A stretch of DNA of 64,000 nucleotides from Buttiauxella selenatireducens (GTDB taxonomy: Bacteria > Pseudomonadota > Gammaproteobacteria > Enterobacterales > Enterobacteriaceae): NCBI RefSeq assembly GCF_031432975.1, contig NZ_CP133838.1, positions 4,154,001-4,218,000 of the forward strand, written 5' to 3'. The notes beneath the pieces are model-generated. The model was not told where the DNA came from. It did not search any database and worked only from the letters and a program-made list of their open reading frames with translations. Shown piece after piece: positions 37,737 through 46,523 of the stretch. The position numbers and the translations under genes are program-made. Every line of letters begins with the position of its first letter. Positions within the stretch are counted from its first letter, which is position 1.

Positions 37737-37971
37737 AGCACTATCCCTTTTAATGGAGTGCTTTAATTTTGGTATGTTTATGGCGAAAAGGCGAACTGTC
37801 AGTTGGAGATATCCTACCGCCTCGCTATTTATTGGAACCTTTTCAGAGGAGTAATGAGAATAAATAGATTATAGCTGAGATAAAAAATGTATATGGCAGA
37901 ACATTAATTACCCTTACTAACTATTAAGAAGGGTAATAATAAAATGGAGTCCAAAATAGTAATACACAAAT

Positions 37972-38232
37972 TTAAACGCAAGGGCGGTTCAGGATCCTCG
38001 TTAAGTTTTTCTTCAACAGGTGAGCGTCATGAGATGTAATCGTATCACTGGGTCTGACATTGGATAAAGCGTCTTCAATGCTGGTCGTTATTGCCTGTAA
38101 TTGGCTGCACTCCATTTTGTGGAGAATTGCGGTAACGACTATTTCAAGGGCTTCTATCTGTGCAACAAACTCTTTTGACTCTTCTTCTTTTTCGGCGAGT
38201 CTGGTCAGTAACTCAGAAATGAGATTTCTCAT
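37972..38232 (-). CDS. iraP: Anti-adaptor IraP
   Basis: 86 aa from the ATG at 38232, the same length as E. coli IraP, with matching text: MRNLISELLTRLAEKEEESK, then EALEIVVTAIL and the C-terminal LLKKNLTRIL. The frame continues 37 codons upstream but that part is not like the family. IraP binds RssB and stops delivery of sigma-S to ClpXP, notably during phosphate or magnesium starvation. The N-terminal half is a predicted coiled coil. In E. coli phoA follows downstream; here psiF comes next. Confidence 0.92.
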   Translation of the reverse strand: MRNLISELLTRLAEKEEESKEFVAQIEALEIVVTAILHKMECSQLQAITTSIEDALSNVRPSDTITSHDAHLLKKNLTRILNRPCV

Positions 38233-38485
38233 CTTAATTGCCCCAAAGGATTTGAAGCATGAAGTTATCATCCTGGTTTCATGTTGCCTAGAGGGGATCA
38301 CGACTATTTTTATATGTCTTAGCGAATTTGTGTCAGAGTGCAAAATATCTTAAGCCTGCTAACTTAAAAATAGCATCGCGAAGTTATTTCAGATCTAAAA
38401 TTAACAGCATACTTTATAGCTGATGTAATTTTGGTTAGTTTTTGCCCCTATTAAAAGGAGTAATATGCAGCACAAACATTAAAGA

Positions 38486-39706
38486 TTACGGCAGCCTCTG
38501 ATCTCGCATAGCATCTTGCTGCTTTTTACGCCGTAACATAATGGCCAACTGCCACACGTTGAGTAGGACGACCAACGCCGTAGCAATGAACACCCAGCGA
38601 TAACCCGCCACGGCTGACACGCCTGCACCGATTAAGGGGCCAACCACATTCCCCAGATACATAAACGATTGGTTATATCCAAAAATTCGCCCAGTCACCT
38701 GATCACTGGAATACTTCACGAGCATCGTTTGAACCGCGGGTAGCATTGCACCATCGGCAAAACCCAATAAAAAACGTAATACGGCCAACTGCCCCGGGGA
38801 GGTCACCCATGACATAGCAAAAAATAATATTACTGAAAAAATCAGCGTCGCCATTAATACTCGGGCGGTGCCTATTCTGTCACCCAACTTACCTAATCGT
38901 GGCGCTGAAATAAGAGCTGAGATCCCCGGAACCGCCGCTATAAAGCCACTGATAAACGCAATATTGTTACTTTCTGGGGAAAGGTGTTTTATAAACAGAG
39001 CAAGTATTGGCCCCACCGAACCATTACAGAGCTGAATGACCATAGTGGTGACAAATAAACTGATCATCAATTTAGGATAAGGAAGAGAAGCAAACACCGC
39101 TTTGCCTGATAAACGATCGGCTTTACTTATTTTAGGCCGCGCACCTTCTTTTATCAGGAAGAGTGTCACTAAAAAACTGACCATCAATAATGCGGCTGTG
39201 ACGTAAAAAACCACCCGCAATCCGAGGGTATCTGCCATATATCCGCCCAGAAGTGGGCCGACAATAACCCCACTGATTTGTGCGGTTGAAAGTGTACTTA
39301 AAGCCCAGCCGCTGCGTTCCCGAGGGACTTGAGAGGCCACTAACGCCATCGCATTGGGAATATAGCCAGAGGTGAGCCCCATAACAGCGCGTAGAATAAA
39401 GAGCTGCCAAACGTTAGTGGCAAACGCCTGTAATAAAATGGCGACCGCCATCCCGAGCGATGCCCGCAACAGCATCAATTTCCGGCCTTTCCTGTCGGCC
39501 AGGCTACCCCACATTGGCGAGACAATAGCAGAAACCAGAAACGTCACACTGAAGGTCAGCCCAGACCACATTGACAATGCCTGATGAGAAGTCACGCCGA
39601 GCTGTTCAACATAAAGCGGCAAAAACGGCAGAATTTGACTGATGGCTAATCCGGTAAAAAAGCACCCGAACCATACCGAGATTAAATTGACCTTCCAGGA
39701 TTCCAT
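38486..39706 (-). CDS. MdtG-like drug efflux transporter (MFS, DHA1)
   Basis: About 406 aa with 12 membrane helices. Its closest remembered match is E. coli MdtG (408 aa): shared segments include PFLPLYVEQLGVT, the motif A GSLADRKGRKLML, SGWALSTLST and APRLGKLGDRIG. MdtG raises resistance to fosfomycin and deoxycholate when overexpressed. In E. coli mdtG lies near 24 min, not here, so this is either a second copy or a relocated gene; it occupies the gap between iraP and ddlA, and is divergent from ddlA. Starts at 39706 and 39715 are both possible. Confidence 0.85.
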   Translation of the reverse strand: MESWKVNLISVWFGCFFTGLAISQILPFLPLYVEQLGVTSHQALSMWSGLTFSVTFLVSAIVSPMWGSLADRKGRKLMLLRASLGMAVAILLQAFATNVWQLFILRAVMGLTSGYIPNAMALVASQVPRERSGWALSTLSTAQISGVIVGPLLGGYMADTLGLRVVFYVTAALLMVSFLVTLFLIKEGARPKISKADRLSGKAVFASLPYPKLMISLFVTTMVIQLCNGSVGPILALFIKHLSPESNNIAFISGFIAAVPGISALISAPRLGKLGDRIGTARVLMATLIFSVILFFAMSWVTSPGQLAVLRFLLGFADGAMLPAVQTMLVKYSSDQVTGRIFGYNQSFMYLGNVVGPLIGAGVSAVAGYRWVFIATALVVLLNVWQLAIMLRRKKQQDAMRDQRLP

Positions 39707-39966
39707 ACCGAGCACGCTTTATAAGTGAAATAAATAAGCGGAATACTTTGAACCATATCATAAAATTTTAATTTAACGATATATGTCGTAGCCGCGCATC
39801 CCGAGACAAAATTGGCCAAACTAAAACCGCTGATATCTGGTACATCATTGATTACGGAATAATCATTATAGAAGTTGCGCGATTTTAAGCTGCAGGAAGC
39901 ACATGAATACTCGCAATGAGCGTGGTATGTTGTCCGCCTTTGTACAGTTTAAGGATGGGTTTAGGC

Positions 39967-41067
39967 ATGGCAAAACTGCGGGTGGGTATCGTGTTTGGTG
40001 GCAAGTCAGCAGAACACGAAGTGTCGCTGCAGTCGGCGAAAAATATTGTCGACGCCATAGATAAATCAAAGTTTGAAGTGGTGTTACTCGGGATTGATAA
40101 ACAAGGCCAGTGGCACGTCAATGATGCATCCAACTATCTGTTAAACGCAGAAAACCCGGCATTGATCGCCTTGAATCGCTCAGGGACAAATGTCGCCGTG
40201 GTGCCAGGCCAAACAGAAAATCAGCTGATTGAATCCTCCTCCGCACAGTTTTTAGCGCCAGTAGATGTTATTTTCCCAATTGTTCACGGCACGTTAGGCG
40301 AAGATGGCTCCCTGCAAGGGATGCTACGCATGGCTAACTTACCGTTTGTCGGTTCCGGCGTGTTGGGTTCTGCCGTGAGTATGGATAAAGACGTGACAAA
40401 ACGCCTGCTGCGCGATGCCGGGCTGAATATCGCACCGTTTATTACCCTTACCCGTGCAAACCGTCACAACATCAACTTTGCTGAAGTCGAAGCAAAACTG
40501 GGCGTACCCTTGTTTATTAAGCCTGCCAACCAGGGCTCATCTGTTGGTGTTAGCAAAGTCAGCACCGCTGAGCAGTATGAAACGGCTGTGGCATTAGCCT
40601 TCGAGTTTGATCATAAAGTTGTGGTGGAAACTGGCATCAAAGGCCGTGAGATTGAATGTGCGGTTTTGGGTAATGATGCACCACAAGCGAGCACCTGCGG
40701 TGAAGTGGTCGTAAACAGTGATTTCTACTCTTACGACACCAAATATATCGATGATAAAGGTGCGCAAGTTGTGGTGCCTGCTGCGATTACCGCTGATATC
40801 AACGATAAAATCCGTGAAATTGCAGTACGTGCGTATCAGACGCTGGAATGCAGCGGAATGGCGCGGGTGGATGTGTTCCTGACCGCTGATAATGAGGTTA
40901 TTATCAATGAGATCAATACGCTGCCAGGCTTCACCAATATCAGCATGTATCCAAAACTCTGGCAGGCAAGCGGCTTAGATTATCAAACACTGATTACCCG
41001 TTTGATTGAGCTGGCTCTTGAGCGCCACCAGCAAGATAGCGCTCTGAAAAGTTCGATTACGGCTTAA
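39967..41067 (+). CDS. ddlA: D-alanine--D-alanine ligase A
   Basis: 366 aa (E. coli DdlA 364). An ATP-grasp enzyme that joins two D-alanines for peptidoglycan precursors. Start [32 protein letters not shown]; the ATP-binding region [16 protein letters not shown]; and the active-site [17 protein letters not shown] are intact. The ATG at 39967 matches the family start and follows AAGGATGGGT. It is divergent from the MdtG-like gene and convergent with yaiZ. Confidence 0.97.
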   Translation: MAKLRVGIVFGGKSAEHEVSLQSAKNIVDAIDKSKFEVVLLGIDKQGQWHVNDASNYLLNAENPALIALNRSGTNVAVVPGQTENQLIESSSAQFLAPVDVIFPIVHGTLGEDGSLQGMLRMANLPFVGSGVLGSAVSMDKDVTKRLLRDAGLNIAPFITLTRANRHNINFAEVEAKLGVPLFIKPANQGSSVGVSKVSTAEQYETAVALAFEFDHKVVVETGIKGREIECAVLGNDAPQASTCGEVVVNSDFYSYDTKYIDDKGAQVVVPAAITADINDKIREIAVRAYQTLECSGMARVDVFLTADNEVIINEINTLPGFTNISMYPKLWQASGLDYQTLITRLIELALERHQQDSALKSSITA

Positions 41068-41070
41068 GCC

Positions 41071-41301
41071 CTACTCTTTCGCCGCCGCCGGTTCTTCAGG
41101 TTCCGGACGGCGGCGAATGATAAATCCCGCTACCCAGAAACAAATAATCCAGGTCACCAACCCAACAGCATAGTTTTGCCAGCCTTCGGTTTTAAATCCC
41201 AGCAAGCCAATTACACCATTCAAAATAAAGATCAGGCCAATCGCTACGGCGTAATAGTGCCAGTCACGGCGCATTTTCAAAGACAATGTTTTCGCAGACA
41301 T
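41071..41301 (-). CDS. yaiZ: DUF2754 family inner membrane protein YaiZ
   Basis: 76 aa with two membrane helices (about 17-32 and 43-62), a basic N-terminus and a charged tail (RRRPEPEEPAAAKE). It occupies the position of E. coli yaiZ (70 aa) between ddlA and yaiY. Function unknown. It ends three bases after the convergent ddlA stop. Confidence 0.85.
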   Translation of the reverse strand: MSAKTLSLKMRRDWHYYAVAIGLIFILNGVIGLLGFKTEGWQNYAVGLVTWIICFWVAGFIIRRRPEPEEPAAAKE

Positions 41302-41573
41302 GGTGCAATCCGTCAGGGCTAAAAAGAGGACTCATTGTGGCATAGCGCGCGACGTTAAACCGCACGTTAATGCGAGACAAACAGGATAATGTTACGGAAA
41401 TTTCACCTAAGTTACGAATATGTGATCTCAGACATATATTCACAAACCAGGACTTTTCTGCCCCAATAATTACCAACAATCTGATATTGACAAACAGTAT
41501 GACCTGCCAAACTCAACGCAATTGAAGTATCAGGCAGATGCCTGGATCGTTTTACTGTTTCATGGGGGGCGTG

Positions 41574-41900
41574 ATGACTGATATGAGTTTGTCGAAACAG
41601 GTTGTTCCGGTCATAACCACGGTTTCAACAATGAAAGCAGAGAAATCTACCCGGAGTAATCTGGCATACGCCGCGTTCATTTTGTTCTGCTTTTGGGTTG
41701 GTACCCAGATCTTAAGTTTGATGGTTCACGCCCCAGGCGTACTTGAACATCTCGCCCAAGGTAACGATGCCACACGCCCGCGCATTGAAATGGGATTTGC
41801 AATTAGCACTGTTTTTGGTCTGGTGCCGTTTCTTGCTGGATGCGTGCTACTCGGCGTGGTTTGCCTGGTGATGAGAATCCACCACCGCCATCATTTTTAA
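41574..41900 (+). CDS. yaiY: DUF2755 family inner membrane protein YaiY
   Basis: 108 aa, two membrane helices, with the family core AYAAFILFCFWVGTQ, LMVHAPGVLEHL and FGLVPFLAGC, and a His/Arg-rich end (RIHHRHHF). The ATG at 41574 follows GGGGGC and aligns with the E. coli start (102 aa). Function unknown; position between yaiZ and yaiW is as in E. coli, although an AT-rich islet with two regulators now separates it from yaiW. Confidence 0.87.
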   Translation: MTDMSLSKQVVPVITTVSTMKAEKSTRSNLAYAAFILFCFWVGTQILSLMVHAPGVLEHLAQGNDATRPRIEMGFAISTVFGLVPFLAGCVLLGVVCLVMRIHHRHHF

Positions 41901-43080
41901 CCGTGGCTCATTAAAAATGATCTTTGCCGGTGGTCGCAAATATTAGCGAATTCGCACCATACGGTAATAGCCCCAGTACCACCGGATTTTTACCCGATGC
42001 TAATAAGTATCGGGTAAACTTTACTGCTGTCCTGACTATCCAGAGCACCGTTACTTCCTCCCCCAACCGCAGCCGTTTCGCAACCTGACGTAACATTAGC
42101 AACGGGAATACTATCTCACTATCGTTCGAAAACGTCCCTGCATCACCTATATAATGATTTCTGTGCGCGCTGATGTACGCAGCGATGCTAATATTATGAG
42201 CCCCATAATTTCAAAAATAACTTTTTAATTTAAACATTGCCAAAGCGATGTCTAAATTAATTGAAGTACAAACACATAATAAAATCTTCAATAAAGGAAA
42301 ATCGACTAATTCCAATTAGCTATTGCTAAAATAGCATTTTTACAAAGATCTAACTATTATTTAGATGTACCAAAGTATCATTCAACCAAAATGAAATAAA
42401 GCCTGTTTTCATGCAATTAAGTAGCCATAAATAGACAAAAAATTAGCCAAAAATAAATAATACCATGTACATTATTGCGTTATAAAAACACAAAATCATG
42501 ATTTTATTAAAAAAATCACACGCCAACTCTGGATCATTGGTAGCTTACTTATCGATAATCGGCCCAAGAATTGACTCAGCTTTTTGAAATTAAAGATCAA
42601 AAGTGCAGACACTATAAAGCTCTCGTATCGGTAATATGTGTGATTGTCCTGGAAAACATGCAAGGTATAACACAAAACTCGCTTATTTCAGCAGAACTGT
42701 TATATTCAAAATCCTGACGCACTCATTCTCTAATCATAAATCGAATAAAATCTCATTATCCAATAAGGTGTTTGAAACCTCATTCTGATTACACCTCATC
42801 ATGAAAATTTATCATGTATATATATACATATAGCAAAGTTCTTTTTTACACATAAAATTTCTTTTTAATAATTTCATCTTCTGCCATAATAATATTTTGT
42901 TTTATAAAATATTATTATATTTATGCACTATTAGTTTTTTAACTTACAAAACCATTTTGACATTGTTCTTTTTAGCCTTATCACATACAGTGATTGATCG
43001 CTAACAATGAATTGGACAGGCAAAGACTACTGTATGGATCATACTTACATTGAGTAAGTTATCTCGAAGGACTTTTGATT
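41901..43080. other. Long AT-rich intergenic stretch
   Basis: No convincing gene is visible in about 1.18 kb. From about 42.2 kb the sequence becomes very AT-rich, unlike yaiY before it. It contains an AT-only perfect inverted repeat at 42886-42918 and must hold the promoter of the IprA-like gene. The composition suggests horizontal origin and silencing by H-NS-like proteins (inference). Confidence 0.6.
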
Positions 43081-43722
43081 ATGTTTACCAATATGTTAGT
43101 TGTTAGCGAACTCGTACAGGAAGCCCATGAAAAAATAGGTTTACAAATTGACAGCAGCCCTCATAAACTGAGAATCATCTCATCAAAAAAGCAAGAGATT
43201 TCTTTTTACAACAATAAAGAAAAATCAGTCTTCCATTTAATTTCTGGCGAAATCGAACTACGAAGCACGAATAGTAATTTAATTGTTCTCAATGTCTACG
43301 CCCCAGCGATTATTGGGCTTTCGAGCATATTCACGTCAAATGACTTATTTTATATAAATACGGTTACAGACGTAGAACTTGTCTCAATACCGATGTCAGA
43401 ATTAGTAAAAACCGCCAATGAAAAAAATCTTTGGATGTATATTTCAACTATAATGTCACACTATTTAGATGTTTGTTATTTACGAGATTCTATTTTATAT
43501 CAAGATAGTGTTTACAATGTTATAAAAAATCATCTTGAAATTCTCTGGAGATTTAAAAGAGATAAGCTTGATGAAATATCAGTATTTGATTTCATCCTGA
43601 ACAGAACACCTGTCTCTCGAAGTTCTCTTAATAAAGTACTTAAAGACCTCGTGTCTGGCGGCTATATTAAAATGAACAGAGGGAAATTAGTTGAAATGAA
43701 CAAATTACCATCAGGATACTAA
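43081..43722 (+). CDS. IprA/YaiV-family transcription regulator
   Basis: 213 aa in the IprA family of Crp-like regulators. The N-terminal half resembles a cyclic-nucleotide-binding fold (FHLISGEIELRSTNSNLIVLN, then the helix LFYINTVTDVELVSIPMSEL). The C-terminal winged helix has NRTPVSRSSLNKVLKDLVSG and the ending GGYIKMNRGKLVEMNKLPSGY, very like the end of YaiV. The ATG at 43081 has AAGGA nine bases upstream. It is AT-rich and sits in the islet between yaiY and yaiW. A second family member, probably the true iprA, lies at 54186. Targets unknown. Confidence 0.8.
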   Translation: MFTNMLVVSELVQEAHEKIGLQIDSSPHKLRIISSKKQEISFYNNKEKSVFHLISGEIELRSTNSNLIVLNVYAPAIIGLSSIFTSNDLFYINTVTDVELVSIPMSELVKTANEKNLWMYISTIMSHYLDVCYLRDSILYQDSVYNVIKNHLEILWRFKRDKLDEISVFDFILNRTPVSRSSLNKVLKDLVSGGYIKMNRGKLVEMNKLPSGY

Positions 43723-44013
43723 TCACTGATGCAATTAATAACAAATACAGTCACTTAAAGTTAAAATCTTTATGTTGCTTTTGTTTGATTAAAATCCACC
43801 ATTTTTAATATTATCTATAGTCATTGCGAAACGCTTCATTAAGAACAGCGTGGCCAGTGCTTAAACCACTGCTTCGACTCTATAAATACCGCCTTCTCTG
43901 CCTTACCCCCAAAAATAGACACAGGAAAGTGTTTTATTATACTTTTATGAAATTCAAAACAGGGACAAACTGGAGTTGCAATAATTAGCATTGACAGGAA
44001 GAGAGTGATAGTC

Positions 44014-44646
44014 ATGAAAATAATAATAAACGATTCAAACTTATATCTTAACGAAGGAATAAAAAATCTATTAAGTCAGTGCTATAATAATGACATAGAC
44101 TTCATACTGAATGAGTCGGAAGAAAATTTAAAAAAAGCTGACGTTATCTTCTTTCGATTTAATCCCGGTGACGAAAATATTTGCCACGCTCGTTACTTAA
44201 AGAGAAATAACAGTGTTTTAATCGGTATAGCAGACAAAGCACCTTCCACTTCAGAATTGCCGAAGTGTATAAAAAGTACTGTTTTCCTGACAAAAAATGA
44301 TACAACAGTTACCCTACAAAAAAGACTGTCTCTTGCGGTTAAGAACAAAGAAAAAAATTGTAATGCAAACAAAATCAATGAAAATCCATGCGAAGGTTGC
44401 TCAATAAAGAAAATCACAACTACAGAGTTTATGATATTGAATCTTCTATATGATATGTCAATCAGGCAGATAGCTGTAGAGTTGGGTATACCGTATAAAA
44501 CAGCTTTTTCTCGCAAGTACAATATGATGTTGAAGTTTAATTTAAAAAATAAAATTGACTTACTCATGTTTATACAAAAATTTTCACGAAAGGATAATTT
44601 CCTTTTATCACCAAATGACAATTTATATTATTTAATCAAGAAATGA
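44014..44646 (+). CDS. LuxR-type regulator with degenerate receiver-like domain
   Basis: 210 aa. The N-terminal half (KIIINDSNLYLNEGIKNLLS) has the rhythm of a receiver domain, but I see no aspartate at the usual phosphorylation site (DVIFFRF in its place), so phosphorylation is unlikely. The C-terminal LuxR-type helix-turn-helix reads TTTEFMILNLLYDMSIRQIA then PYKTAFSRKYNMMLKF. This resembles enterobacterial accessory regulators such as BglJ or the fimbrial regulators. I chose the ATG at 44014. It lies 291 bp after the IprA-like gene in the same orientation; the AT-rich composition suggests transfer. Targets unknown. Confidence 0.75.
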   Translation: MKIIINDSNLYLNEGIKNLLSQCYNNDIDFILNESEENLKKADVIFFRFNPGDENICHARYLKRNNSVLIGIADKAPSTSELPKCIKSTVFLTKNDTTVTLQKRLSLAVKNKEKNCNANKINENPCEGCSIKKITTTEFMILNLLYDMSIRQIAVELGIPYKTAFSRKYNMMLKFNLKNKIDLLMFIQKFSRKDNFLLSPNDNLYYLIKK

Positions 44647-44650
44647 TTAT

Positions 44651-44688
44651 ATCCGTAGTGAGATGATGTAGACCATCTCACTACGGAT
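44651..44688. terminator. Perfect 15-bp hairpin
   Basis: ATCCGTAGTGAGATG (44651-44665) pairs perfectly with CATCTCACTACGGAT (44674-44688) around an 8-base loop. It lies just after the LuxR-type stop and before the convergent yaiW stop. No T run follows on either strand, so the terminator role is uncertain. Confidence 0.55.
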
Positions 44689-44745
44689 TGTCGGTTGCTT
44701 GCAGGTTGTGATCGCTTAGCAGACGATAATTACGGAGGGAATTGA

Positions 44746-45855
44746 CTACAGTTTCATACACGCAGCTCGTCGCTCATCTACCCGTTTTGCAAACCACGCA
44801 GTCGTTAGGTTTCGTGTGATTTTCGGGCTTTCCAGTGTGATGCCCGGCAGCATTTCTCGCGGTAACTTCTTACCGGTTTTCTTCTCTGCTAGCGTATAAA
44901 CCTGCTGATATAAATCGGTTTTCTCAAAGTCGATACTGTCACCTTTTTGCAACGCGCGATGAATCTGGCTTTCACTCATCCCAAGTTGGTTTGCCAACTT
45001 CCTGACCGCCAGTTCAGTGCTGCCCGCTTTATCGGTGTTATACAAAATTAAGTCGCCATCCAGCGCCAGTTTTACGCCGGTTGCCTTGCTGACTGCACTC
45101 TGAAATGCAGCATTACGACTGGCGTACCATCCGGCGTTGAAATCTGCAAAACGGTAGAGTGGTTGGGTGTAATTCGCCGGATAGTTCAGTAAATGGTAGG
45201 TGCCGAACCACAAGCCCCCTCGCCGAGTGAACACTTCCTGCCGCACGGTTCCCTCCATTTTCCATGGATAACCCGCAGTGTGCTGTTCAGCAAAAGCGAT
45301 ACTCACTTGCATCGGGCCGCCAGTATGAACCGGGTTCAGATTGCCAAACAACTTTTGCCCCATTGGCACCATATCGATGAAATCATCAAAAATCGCGCTC
45401 AACTGCCCTTCCGTTTTCACGTTATCCAGACGTTCGCTGTAACTCTTACCGTTCGGCGATTTGATTAACAACGCGGTATGAACCAAAAAAACCGGAATAT
45501 GCATTTTTTCAGCGCGACGGTCGATCTCCTTCCAGGCAATTTTACTCAGGTTTGGCACTGCCGGATCAGCAACCAGATTGGATTCTTGCTGCGCGACAGC
45601 CAGGACAGAGCAGATATTTTCTTCGCTTGGTGCAATCTTCTGGCTCTTAAAGGTAGTCGCTAACTCTTTCGCCAGATTGTTGCGGTCTTTTACGTTGGCA
45701 GGGATTTTCTGCTTTACCACTGTTTCGACGTCTACCGGTTTTGATGTTTCTGATACTGAAGGTGCAGTTTTAGTGGTACACCCCGCCAAAACGAAAAGTG
45801 CGCCCAGGCTAAGTGCGAAAAATCCATGCTGTCTGTTTAAAGTGGCTGTGGTCAT
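44746..45855 (-). CDS. yaiW: Outer membrane lipoprotein YaiW (DUF1615)
   Basis: 369 aa (E. coli 364). The ATG at 45855 begins a lipoprotein signal with the lipobox LFVLAGC, Cys near residue 25; the frame upstream is not conserved. The DUF1615 body is intact, for example VLAVAQQESNLVADP and YPWKMEGTVRQEVFTRRGGL. E. coli YaiW is a surface-exposed lipoprotein that, with SbmA, affects entry of proline-rich antimicrobial peptides. In E. coli it follows sbmA in one operon; here an efflux cassette on the other strand separates the two genes by about 3.4 kb, so yaiW needs its own promoter. Confidence 0.93.
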   Translation of the reverse strand: MTTATLNRQHGFFALSLGALFVLAGCTTKTAPSVSETSKPVDVETVVKQKIPANVKDRNNLAKELATTFKSQKIAPSEENICSVLAVAQQESNLVADPAVPNLSKIAWKEIDRRAEKMHIPVFLVHTALLIKSPNGKSYSERLDNVKTEGQLSAIFDDFIDMVPMGQKLFGNLNPVHTGGPMQVSIAFAEQHTAGYPWKMEGTVRQEVFTRRGGLWFGTYHLLNYPANYTQPLYRFADFNAGWYASRNAAFQSAVSKATGVKLALDGDLILYNTDKAGSTELAVRKLANQLGMSESQIHRALQKGDSIDFEKTDLYQQVYTLAEKKTGKKLPREMLPGITLESPKITRNLTTAWFAKRVDERRAACMKL

Positions 45856-45989
45856 AACGTTCCGTTGTGATTGTTTTTGTAAGACTTGCAAACAATAACA
45901 GTTCTGAGCCCGGGCGTTTATCGGAGATTGGCTTAGAGTTAAGTACAAACTTGCGCACTGACATAAAGTGCGGTCTTCTTGACGCAAAC

Positions 45990-46043
45990 TTGACAGTTGC
46001 TTGCCTGGTCAGTAATTTCATATGTAATTATTGACCAGGCAAG
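45990..46043 (+). promoter_or_regulatory. MarR-family promoter and 44-bp palindromic operator
   Basis: TTGACA (45990-45995) is a consensus -35 box; TAATTT lies 17 bases on. Overlapping this and the leader is a long palindrome: CTTGCCTGGTCA (46000-46011) and TGACCAGGCAAG (46032-46043), with TAATT symmetry continuing towards the centre. It ends four bases before the marR-type ATG. It is well placed for the MarR-family protein to repress its own operon, the usual mode of the family. Confidence 0.75.
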
Positions 46044-46047
46044 TATC

Positions 46048-46503
46048 ATGAAAAACAATCCGGGTATTATCGATAACAAATTCCATCTCGGTTTGCTCAT
46101 TCACCTCGCAAACCAGTTTAAAGATCAGCTTATCAGCCAATACTTCTCTGGCATGGATATCACTGCGCCACAATTTAAAGTGCTGATTAATATTTATAAA
46201 GGTGTGACTAGCCCAGCAGAAATAAGCAAAGCCCTGGTCATGGACGCAGGTGCAATGAGCCGTATGGTTGACCGCATGGTCAAGCGCGAGCTCATCGTTC
46301 GTCACCCAAATCCGCAAGATAAACGCCAGGTGATTCTGGCTCTGACTGACAAAGGTCTGTTGATTTGTGACCGCTTTCAGAATGAAGCGCTCGCCTCAAT
46401 TATCGGCTCTCTCACCGCACGCCTGACGCAAGATGAATCTCAACAACTGGTCGCATTAATTACCAAAATGCTACCGGACGACATCACTGCGCCACATCGT
46501 TAA
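46048..46503 (+). CDS. MarR-family transcription regulator of an efflux operon
   Basis: 151 aa with the family's winged helix: TAPQFKVLINIYKGVTSPAEISKAL, then the recognition helix DAGAMSRMVDRMVKRELIVR and the wing with PQDKRQVILALTDKG. The ATG at 46048 directly follows a 44-bp palindrome, its likely operator. The next two genes encode HlyD- and EmrB-type efflux proteins in the same orientation (20-bp gap), so the group resembles emrRAB of E. coli. It probably represses the operon until a ligand such as a phenolic or drug binds (inference). Confidence 0.85.
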   Translation: MKNNPGIIDNKFHLGLLIHLANQFKDQLISQYFSGMDITAPQFKVLINIYKGVTSPAEISKALVMDAGAMSRMVDRMVKRELIVRHPNPQDKRQVILALTDKGLLICDRFQNEALASIIGSLTARLTQDESQQLVALITKMLPDDITAPHR

Positions 46504-46523
46504 CACCGTATAAAGGCCAAAAG

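Noticed and set aside
41911-42102. 63-codon minus-strand frame after yaiY
   Set aside because: No recognisable features, no clear ribosome site and no family match; taken as chance.
42200-43074. Decayed gene or insertion sequence in the AT-rich stretch
   Set aside because: I saw no terminal repeats, target duplications or transposase-like frame; only AT-rich sequence.
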